This document shows positions 1 to 5,345 of a stretch of DNA of 7,810 bases, in pieces. Made by a program: the position numbers and the translations under genes. Source of the stretch: an archaeon (GTDB taxonomy: Archaea; Thermoproteota; Nitrososphaeria; Nitrososphaerales; CADDZS01). A model generated the notes under the pieces. The model ran no database searches. It was not told where the DNA came from and was given only the letters and a program-made list of their open reading frames with translations. The number at the start of each line of letters is the position of its first letter. The first letter of the stretch is position 1. The stretch spans positions 1-7,810 of the forward strand of contig JAJYUX010000076.1 in assembly GCA_021792315.1 (NCBI GenBank), read 5' to 3'.

Positions 1-286
1 GGCCATCTGCACCCCTTTTGATTGTGACCAAACAAAAGAAAGAGGGAACACAGCAAATCCAGAACTATCGACAGCATGTAAGAACCCAGGGAGAGATGAC
101 CTTGGCCTTGAAGGGGTTGTGAAATTATTACTCGCACAATCTCCTGTCCATCCCTGCGCCGTCAATACAATCAGTGTGACGACTAAGAGGATGCTGAGGC
201 TTCCTATCGCTTCCGTAACTGACTGCAGCAGTTCATTGACTTGGCATTTAAAATTCTCCTAATTTTCTGTGCTTCCTTGCATTCAT
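1..286 (-). pseudogene. Frameshifted gene for a small exported/membrane protein, 3' end outside window
   Basis: On the minus strand an ATG at 284-286 opens a basic N-terminus (MNARKHRKLGEF) that hits a TAA at 248-250. A second frame is open from 258 to the left edge, 86 codons, with no ATG, GTG or TTG before its hydrophobic core. Skipping one T in the minus-strand TTTT run (250-253) joins the two into a sensible protein: charged N-terminus, short helix (CQVNELLQSVTEAIG), about 17 hydrophobic residues (SLSILLVVTLIVLTAQG), then a polar Cys-, Ser- and Pro-containing outer part. This is the layout of a signal peptide or membrane anchor. The ATG lies 16 nt after the preceding gene's stop, so the two may share a transcript. 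An AGGAG at 256-260 stands 8 nt before another ATG (245-247), but that ATG reads only MPSQ-stop. I do not recognise the family. It could be a pseudogene, a homopolymer sequencing error or a recoded gene. Confidence 0.42.
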
Positions 287-302
287 TCCTAAAGTCGAAC
301 TG

Positions 303-610
303 TTAGACGTTTGAGGCAGGAAGTTTCATTGCTATGCCTGCAAAAGTGTAGTAGGCGAACAGGGGCAGACTGTTGGAATCCGGCCTAGATTCGCTAAGTT
401 GAATTGTGCTATTCTGGATGATAACATGAGCATAGAAAGTAACAATAGCTAGAAGCACTATTATCACGATTATTAGTCCAATCCGCGATGATCTCGTCTA
501 AACCAACCGTACATATCAATAGGTAAGTTGAATATGCGATACTTGATTGCAAACTTGAAGAGAGTAATCAGAAATTTTCGATTGGTTGGAACCCTCGTAG
601 GAATCGCCAC
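303..610 (-). pseudogene. Frameshifted gene for a small single-pass membrane protein
   Basis: Two overlapping minus-strand frames look like halves of one gene. The upstream frame runs from a GTG at 608-610 to a TAA at 473-475 (45 codons). It encodes a basic, aromatic-rich segment including KFLITLFKFAIKYRIF and, near its end, MYGWFRR. The downstream frame is open from 497 to a TAA at 303-305 and has no ATG, GTG or TTG before its hydrophobic core. It begins RSSRIG, then has a very hydrophobic stretch (LIIVIIVLLAIVTFYAHVII), an NST sequon and a polar tail. A shift of minus one within 476-497 would join them into about 100 residues with an Arg-rich stop-transfer flank directly before the membrane segment. 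No classical slippery heptamer is visible, so a lost base or sequencing error is more likely than programmed frameshifting. It lies 27 nt after the 638-1258 gene. The start is uncertain: ATG 512-514 is the alternative. Family not recognised. Confidence 0.45.
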
Positions 611-637
611 GTTTCAATTTGATGGAATCTGCTCCAG

Positions 638-1258
638 CTAGCTCGTTACAGTGAACTGAGCAACTGTGAAAGATCCCCATTCATCTGCAACCACACCCGT
701 GTAGGCACCTTGTGTAAAGCTGACAAAAGAATTACCACTCCAATATCCATCCACACTTCTTGTCATGATCATTGGCTCTATCAAGCACCGGTTCATCTCA
801 CAGTTGCCGATTACAGTTGCGTTGCTGCTCATAGGCTTGAAGGAATACATCTGAATGCCGCCCATGAGAGTCGTGCATCCCAGACCGTACTGAACCCTCG
901 GCGCGCTTGAAATGTTGGATGCTGTGTAGAATCCCTTAACGACAGCAAATGCGATCGGCGAGTCCGTGGGGCCACATGGCCCCAGCACTAGACCGGGGAG
1001 GGCCCAATTGCTAGCAGTGCTAACATTGTTTTCGGTGCTCAGAGAATTGAACAGAGAGGCACTGAATGAAATACCATGACCTATCTGGATAATAGAGGAA
1101 TTGAGAGACAGGCTCAGGATCAGACCGGAAACAGAGCTCGTGCTTGTCGAGATAGATGTTGTGCCAACTGATGACTTTGGGGAAAGGGCATATGCTAGCG
1201 TGACCGCAAGTATCAAAACAAATACAACTAACAATATGGCGCCAGATTCTTTCTTCAA
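638..1258 (-). CDS. Membrane-anchored extracellular protein, Ig-like, hypothetical
   Basis: A 206-residue protein beginning at TTG (1256-1258), the only ordinary start codon before the frame closes at 1310-1312. Residues 2-4 are basic or acidic (KKE) and residues 7-25 form one hydrophobic helix (ILLVVFVLILAVTLAYALS), so it is an uncleaved anchor or signal peptide. A Ser/Thr linker (about 27-44) leads to an outer domain of beta-strand character. Visible landmarks are LPGLVLGPCGPTDSP, four cysteines (C94, C128, C153, C158 approximately) that could pair as disulfides, several N-glycosylation sequons (NSS, NVS, NIS, NAT) and a C-terminal GAYTGVVADEWGSFTVAQF stretch. From memory, uncharacterised surface proteins of Nitrososphaeria carry a similar GPCG plus YT..DEWG pattern; I cannot verify that here. 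Two frame-disrupted genes follow on the same strand. Function unknown; probably an envelope component. No strong ribosome-binding site precedes the start. Confidence 0.82.
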   Translation of the reverse strand: MKKESGAILLVVFVLILAVTLAYALSPKSSVGTTSISTSTSSVSGLILSLSLNSSIIQIGHGISFSASLFNSLSTENNVSTASNWALPGLVLGPCGPTDSPIAFAVVKGFYTASNISSAPRVQYGLGCTTLMGGIQMYSFKPMSSNATVIGNCEMNRCLIEPMIMTRSVDGYWSGNSFVSFTQGAYTGVVADEWGSFTVAQFTVTS

Positions 1259-1296
1259 CTTCGAGTGGAAACCGCTCTGGAATACATGCTTGAATG

Positions 1297-1304
1297 ATAT
1301 AATT
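1297..1304 (-). promoter_or_regulatory. Putative TATA box of the 638-1258 gene
   Basis: On the minus strand this reads AATTATAT. It lies about 40 nt before the TTG start at 1258. A start of transcription roughly 25 nt downstream would give a leader of about 15-20 nt. It is AT-rich but departs from the archaeal consensus, and no clear BRE is visible. Confidence 0.35.
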
Positions 1305-1473
1305 CTACTTCAAAGAACATGCCTTCTTGGCTATGTGTCGATTGCATAGAGGCTTGAAACAGGTGGCGCAATTCACCCCCTAGAGCAGTAGTGGAAACCT
1401 AGCTCGTGTCTGAGTTAGGCTATGAAGCATTCGCAGGTGCATAATGTGATGATGGCAGATTTTTCTGGGATTA

Positions 1474-1605
1474 TCAGAGCGAGAGCAGCTGTTTTCCAAG
1501 AATAACCTGTGGAAAGAACTCCATTGCCATATCGTAATTGATTCCTCTAATCATAGAATTGGAACAGGGAACACAATCGATAGCCGGATACGAAGTATTG
1601 TTCAT
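1474..1605 (-). CDS. Candidate 43-residue ORF with a CxxC pair
   Basis: A minus-strand ORF from ATG (1603-1605) to TGA (1474-1476). The peptide starts MNNTSYPAIDCVPCSNSM and ends QVILGKQLLSL. The CVPC pair could bind metal or form a disulfide, but one pair alone is weak evidence. A TATA-like GTATAGAG (minus strand, about 1629-1636) lies 25-30 nt before the ATG, the spacing expected for a leaderless archaeal mRNA. No Shine-Dalgarno is seen. A 49-codon plus-strand ORF with a TTG start (1538-1687) overlaps it antisense, so at least one of the two is chance. Too short to classify; it could also be a remnant of a longer gene. Confidence 0.25.
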   Translation of the reverse strand: MNNTSYPAIDCVPCSNSMIRGINYDMAMEFFPQVILGKQLLSL

Positions 1606-1637
1606 AAGAAACTTGTTGAAAGGCCGTCTCTATACAA

Positions 1638-1651
1638 CTCGTCTAAACGAG
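1638..1651. repeat. Small perfect hairpin
   Basis: CTCGT and ACGAG (5 bp) enclose a 4-nt loop, CTAA. It lies just upstream of the TATA-like element of the candidate small ORF at 1474-1605. It could be an operator half-site pair or chance. Confidence 0.2.
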
Positions 1652-1773
1652 GAATCCCGCATCTCACTTCGTTTGTTGGAATATTAGTAAAATATTGGAG
1701 GATTTGCTCGGAGACGCCACCGGACAGCAGATTTTGTATCAGTGGATTTCGGTAGTTAAGAATTAGAGTCTTC

Positions 1774-4700
1774 TCACTTGTTTTTTTCGTTCTTCCTAAA
1801 TGAAACTCTAAGCTTCATTATCTCACCGCCCCTACCTCTTTCGCCCTCAAACATTCGACTTTCTACGACACCCGAAGATAGTAGCTCTCGTAGAACTGGA
1901 CCTGCCATGCCTCTATTCCTTCCGTACAGTGAATACTTTGAGAGTTTCGCAAGTTTTTGGAGCTCGCTCATATTTCTCCAGCCACACTTTTCAATTTCCA
2001 GTCTCTTGATCAGGAAATCCTGCCAGAATTCGGTTATGAGGGTCTCGAAGACTATTCTTGTATCACTGCTTTCGAACTTGGGTCGTCTTTCTAACAGCGG
2101 GACGCACTTATCCTCTATCTCCTTCTTCAAGAGAGTTATCTTCTCGAGATCGCTACGCGCTCCCAATCTGGAGAAGAGTTCACAAGCCGAATCAAACGAA
2201 TCAAGAGCCATCAGCAATTTACCTCTCCTGAGATAAGCCACCCCGAGATGGTATTCCGTCTTTGCACGTTCGTACGGCCAGCCCAGTTTCTCGAAGGTTC
2301 GAATGCTTTCTTGAAACAGCGTTTCAGCTTTTTCAAGCTCGTTTCTGTGCTGGGCAACCAGCGCTTCCACTCTGCGGACGTACGCGAGAGTCCACGGTTG
2401 GTTGATTTTCTTGGAAGATCTGATCATCTCTTCGAGGGTGTCCTGAAGCATCTGTTCATCTTCAGAGGTCCTTCCACTCTCGCGCATCAAAGAAAATTCA
2501 ATCATCAGGTCCAGCAGCTCTATGTGAGGTATGCCATTGATTACAGTTAGGCCCCGACGCTTTGAGAGTCTGTATCCCATTTCGAGGTTTCTTTGTGCTT
2601 CTTCAAAATTCTTCGTCCCAATGTTGAGCCGCGCAAGTGCGATGTAGAGTGGAACATCAAGCTGCAACACTCCAAACCCCTTTGTCATGTCTCGTACATA
2701 TTCAAGGTACTCCCTAGCTTTTGCAAAGTTCCCCTCGTGGAGTAAGACTTGCCCCATCGCCGACTCTGCAATCAAGTTGAAAAGCGAAGTCTTTGGAAAT
2801 CTGTGCGTCGAAGCAATTGAATCCTCGGCCAGCTCTCTGGCTCTTTTCCAATCTCCGAGCGGTAAGTAGACGCCGCATGCAACCTCCACCTTGTTAAAGA
2901 GGTTCACCATGAAGTCACGTTTGCTCGCAGTGAAATTGAGACCTTCAAGATAGAGTTCTCGGGATTTGGCAGAGGGACCATAGGTGTAGTTGTAAGCAGA
3001 AGCTTTGTGGAAGTAGTTATAGCATGCTTCGAATAGAAGGCCGTGCTCTTCTGCTATTTTGAGACCTCGATCACATGACTCTATGGCTTCTTCTACTTCG
3101 TCCACGAGGTATGCAGCGATGCTATAACTGTCCAACATCGCGATGACATCATATGCACCGGTCTTTTCTGCAAGTTCCATCGCTATGGCAGAGCGTTCGA
3201 TTACTTTCTTTCTATCCCCTCTCCAAATATCAGTAACTAGCGTCCAAGCAGTGATTCTTGCAAGCTCAGGGCTCGGAGCGTTATCATGTTCCTTTGCGAG
3301 AGTTAGGGATCTCTCAAGCACAGCCTCGCTCGCTTGTAAGTTGTACATAACCAACTGATAGAATACCCCTATCTTGGCAAGAAGATTGGCTGCCTTCAGT
3401 TTCTCTCCGCACTTTCCGTACAATTCTGCAGCACAGTTCCAGCTGTCCAAAGTCTTTTCAACTTGGGGCAGAAACTGGGACTCATCCCCCGATCTAGTAA
3501 GGAGATCAGCTTTCTCTAGCGAGAGCTGTGGACTATCTTTGACACTAGTCTCTTCCCCCAAGAGCTCAAGTGCCGCTTGATAATCTGCAAGAGCTTCAGT
3601 ATGTGCGTATAGTTGAGAAGCACTCTTCCCAGCTTGGATGAAGTAGTCTTTTGCTTTCATCAGGTCGCCGCCTCTTAAGAAGTGGTTCGCAAGCTCGGAG
3701 AGTCGTGGCTTTTCAAAGCTCTTTCCATGATCGAGCAAGGGCTCAACAGCTCTTGCGACAATCAAATGCAAGGTCTTCTTTTGGGAAGGATCAATCTGGT
3801 CGTATAGTACTTCCCTGACAGACTCGTCGGAGAAAGTATAGCAGGGAGGCATCGTGAACGGCTCTCTTTCAAGAATCAACCCTGACTTTAGTGCAGTTTC
3901 GAGTGATTTATGAAATTGATCTCTGTTATCTCGTTGCCCGATAAGCTGATCGAGAGTTTGTATACTGAATTGTTCGCCAATCACCGAAGTCAGCTGGAGC
4001 ATGGACAGTGTAGGTTTGTCCAAGAGCTCGATCCTTTGCTCAATCACGCTCCTTATCGTCTCGGGAATCTGAAAATTCTGCGCACGTCCAGAGCAAGCCC
4101 ATCTACCCAAATCGTTCTTTGAAATGACCTGCTGTTCAAGTAGCGATTTGAGCAGCTCGGAAAGGAAGAGCGGATTACCTCGTGTACGCGAATATAGCCG
4201 TGCGCACAGTTCGTTCATGCTGTCATCGCGAGTTCCAGGAAAAACTTCCTCGATCAGTTCTTTTACATTATCTTCCGCGAAACGGGTTAGGTTAATGAAT
4301 CGTGACGATGCTTGTCCTCGAAGTGTTTCAATGAATCTGATAACAGCTTGATTCGTGCTTTGTGTTAGGTCACTGTCTCTCAGCAGACAGAGAAGCAGGA
4401 TTCGGGAATTTCTGATGCTGTTCGAGATCAGGAACTCTATGAGTCTGAGAGAAGAAGTATCGCACCATTGCATATCGTCAAGGATTAGCAAGAGCGGAGA
4501 GTTTTCGGATAGACGTGAGAAGACTTGATTTAGGGCTAGTATAAATTGCATTTCTTGCTGCATTGTATCCCCCGGGTTACCAGTCTTGGCTGGGGAAGCG
4601 CCATTTTTGTTTTCATCAGCATCTAGTGGTGATTGAAGACGGATGTTTTCAGACAGGTCTGGGACAAGCCTTACTATCTGCTCGAAGTTCTCTCTGCATA

Positions 4701-5055
4701 CCTTGAAGAACAAATCCGCAGTGGCAGACTTGCAAAACTGAGTTACGTACTGTATCCACGGAAGGAGTGGCGAAACAACATCGTTCCTACACTTTGCTTC
4801 TAGGCACCTGAATCCCGATCTCTTCGCGCGTCTTGCTACCTCGGAAGCAAAACGCGATTTGCCAATCCCAGGTTCTCCCAACAGAAGCACAATTCTGCCT
4901 TGAGCTGATGACGAGTCTTTCAGGTAGTTATCCAGCTCCGTGAGCTCTTCCTTTCTTCCAATGAAAGGTAACTGGTTAAACGAAAAAAGCGGGTGACTTT
5001 CGACAGTTTGTGTAACTTCGATTTCATTACCTAGACTAAAGGGTTGATTTGCCAA
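1774..5055 (-). CDS. STAND-like AAA/TPR regulator with C-terminal winged helix
   Basis: A 1093-residue cytosolic protein. The AAA_16-type NTPase begins at FIGRKEEL (31-38), with Walker A GEPGIGKS (60-67), Walker B LLLILDDMQWCD (188-199), a sensor-like LLCLLRD (221-227) and a STAND-type RTRGNPLFLSELL (290-302). A linker or winged-helix-like part spans about 330-440. TPR-like helical repeats fill about 450-980, the clearest at 927-966 (YERAKTEYHLGVAYLRRGKL and onward). The C-terminus (about 1000-1088) looks like a winged helix: MSELQKLAKLSKYSLYGR, then LRELLSSGVVESR and the wing GERGRGGEIMKLRV. Known relatives of this NTPase-TPR core are MalT/LuxR-type regulators and the rear part of class III adenylyl cyclases; here there is no cyclase domain. 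The likely role is ligand-gated, ATP-dependent transcription control. The ligand is unknown. The TTG start (5053-5055) is uncertain: the frame stays open for 39 more codons upstream but offers no ATG, GTG or TTG. The protein is transcribed divergently from the surface-protein gene at 5346. Confidence 0.9.
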   Translation of the reverse strand: MANQPFSLGNEIEVTQTVESHPLFSFNQLPFIGRKEELTELDNYLKDSSSAQGRIVLLLGEPGIGKSRFASEVARRAKRSGFRCLEAKCRNDVVSPLLPWIQYVTQFCKSATADLFFKVCRENFEQIVRLVPDLSENIRLQSPLDADENKNGASPAKTGNPGDTMQQEMQFILALNQVFSRLSENSPLLLILDDMQWCDTSSLRLIEFLISNSIRNSRILLLCLLRDSDLTQSTNQAVIRFIETLRGQASSRFINLTRFAEDNVKELIEEVFPGTRDDSMNELCARLYSRTRGNPLFLSELLKSLLEQQVISKNDLGRWACSGRAQNFQIPETIRSVIEQRIELLDKPTLSMLQLTSVIGEQFSIQTLDQLIGQRDNRDQFHKSLETALKSGLILEREPFTMPPCYTFSDESVREVLYDQIDPSQKKTLHLIVARAVEPLLDHGKSFEKPRLSELANHFLRGGDLMKAKDYFIQAGKSASQLYAHTEALADYQAALELLGEETSVKDSPQLSLEKADLLTRSGDESQFLPQVEKTLDSWNCAAELYGKCGEKLKAANLLAKIGVFYQLVMYNLQASEAVLERSLTLAKEHDNAPSPELARITAWTLVTDIWRGDRKKVIERSAIAMELAEKTGAYDVIAMLDSYSIAAYLVDEVEEAIESCDRGLKIAEEHGLLFEACYNYFHKASAYNYTYGPSAKSRELYLEGLNFTASKRDFMVNLFNKVEVACGVYLPLGDWKRARELAEDSIASTHRFPKTSLFNLIAESAMGQVLLHEGNFAKAREYLEYVRDMTKGFGVLQLDVPLYIALARLNIGTKNFEEAQRNLEMGYRLSKRRGLTVINGIPHIELLDLMIEFSLMRESGRTSEDEQMLQDTLEEMIRSSKKINQPWTLAYVRRVEALVAQHRNELEKAETLFQESIRTFEKLGWPYERAKTEYHLGVAYLRRGKLLMALDSFDSACELFSRLGARSDLEKITLLKKEIEDKCVPLLERRPKFESSDTRIVFETLITEFWQDFLIKRLEIEKCGWRNMSELQKLAKLSKYSLYGRNRGMAGPVLRELLSSGVVESRMFEGERGRGGEIMKLRVSFRKNEKNK

Positions 5056-5080
5056 TTCGCGAGAAAGATCCTGTGCGGGG

Positions 5081-5089
5081 TCGCCTCCT
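5081..5089 (-). promoter_or_regulatory. Strong Shine-Dalgarno-like AGGAGGCGA without a start at normal distance
   Basis: The minus strand reads AGGAGGCGA, close to the archaeal GGAGGTGA consensus. The next 5-12 nt contain no ATG, GTG or TTG. The assigned TTG at 5055 is 25 nt further on, too far for ordinary use. It may be coincidental coding sequence if translation really begins upstream. Confidence 0.25.
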
Positions 5090-5160
5090 GGTTTGCGAAC
5101 CTTAATGTTTCCTGATCTGGCAGAAGAACCGTAGTTACAGCTAGCAATTGGTTGGCCAAG

Positions 5161-5170
5161 ATTATAGAAT
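5161..5170 (-). promoter_or_regulatory. Putative TATA region of the AAA/TPR gene
   Basis: The minus strand reads ATTCTATAAT, preceded by the A/T-rich CTTTTTGAAT and overlapping the palindrome GAATATTC (5167-5174). Transcription would start near 5140, giving a leader of about 85 nt to the TTG at 5055. This is compatible with either an untranslated leader or an upstream, non-canonical start. Confidence 0.35.
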
Positions 5171-5270
5171 ATTCAAAAAGACTGAAAGATTATTGGAAAT
5201 AATGGAAGTTTTGAACTATTGCAGTCATGACATGCTATGATAGGCCCACTTACAAATCAAGAACAGAAAG

Positions 5271-5317
5271 AGTGGATTTTGAAAAATATGGGATGCGGTT
5301 TTTCGGAAAAATCCACT
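5271..5317. repeat. Long interrupted inverted repeat upstream of the 5346 gene
   Basis: AGTGGATTTT (5271-5280) is the exact reverse complement of AAAATCCACT (5308-5317). Inside it, GAAAAA (5281-5286) pairs with TTTTTC (5299-5304), leaving a 12-nt loop (TATGGGATGCGG) and a 3-nt bulge (GGA, 5305-5307). Together these make 16 base pairs. The right arm ends on the first base of the TATA box, so it covers the BRE region. Because transcription probably starts near 5346, this is more likely a protein-binding operator in DNA than an RNA hairpin. Confidence 0.6.
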
Positions 5318-5328
5318 AATATTTTTCC
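5305..5328. repeat. 8-bp inverted repeat bracketing the TATA box
   Basis: GGAAAAAT (5305-5312) and ATTTTTCC (5321-5328) are exact reverse complements separated by 8 nt (CCACTAAT). The TATA box overlaps the spacer and right arm. The GAAAAAT core occurs three times in the promoter: 5281-5287 and 5306-5312 in direct orientation and 5321-5327 inverted. A repressor bound here would block TBP/TFB access. Confidence 0.55.
5317..5324 (+). promoter_or_regulatory. TATA box of the surface-protein gene (leaderless type)
   Basis: TAATATTT is centred about 26 nt before the A of the ATG at 5346, with an A-rich stretch (GGAAAAATCC) at the BRE position. This spacing predicts that transcription begins at or next to the start codon. 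No Shine-Dalgarno is present in CGCCCTCTCCT just before the ATG, which agrees with a leaderless mRNA. Confidence 0.6.
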
Positions 5329-5345
5329 CATTTACGCCCTCTCCT

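Larger units (their letters stand above)
1259..1773. other. Non-coding stretch between the AAA/TPR gene and the surface-protein gene
   Basis: About 515 bp without a confident gene. It holds the candidate promoter at 1297-1304, a small ORF at 1474-1605, a 5-bp hairpin at 1638-1651 (CTCGT/ACGAG, loop CTAA) and a 6-bp AT-only inverted repeat at 1680-1696 (AATATT/AATATT). The last of these lies about 80 nt past the stop of the large minus-strand gene, but there is no adjacent poly-T run that would make it a convincing terminator. I saw no tRNA-like T-loop and no insertion-sequence ends. Confidence 0.6.

Noticed and set aside
313..340. GCAGG/CCTGC and AGGCA/TGCCT pairing as an RNA hairpin
   Set aside because: Short stems with a large loop inside a likely coding frame; no RNA family recognised.
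1255..1347. 30-codon minus-strand ORF whose TGA overlaps the TTG start of the 638-1258 gene
   Set aside because: The overlap resembles translational coupling, but the candidate promoter lies inside it, downstream of its ATG, so the peptide would not be on the transcript.
1101..1349. 82-codon plus-strand ORF over the start of the exported-protein gene
   Set aside because: It is antisense to a gene with a clear membrane helix and outer domain, and its own peptide shows no domain or promoter.
1538..1687. 49-codon plus-strand ORF with a TTG start
   Set aside because: No ribosome-binding site or TATA box was found, and it overlaps an ATG-started ORF on the other strand; probably chance.
1680..1696. 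AATATT/AATATT inverted repeat as terminator of the regulator gene
   Set aside because: The stem is only A/T, there is no following T run, and it lies about 80 nt past the stop codon.
1778..2236. 152-codon plus-strand ORF and other plus-strand ORFs within 1774-5055
   Set aside because: They lie antisense inside the large regulator gene, whose domains and motifs are clear; their peptides show no recognisable domain.
5227..5319. 30-codon plus-strand ORF beginning MTCYDRPTYK
   Set aside because: It overlaps the inverted repeats and ends on the TATA box of the next gene; the region is better explained as promoter, although a leader peptide cannot be fully excluded.
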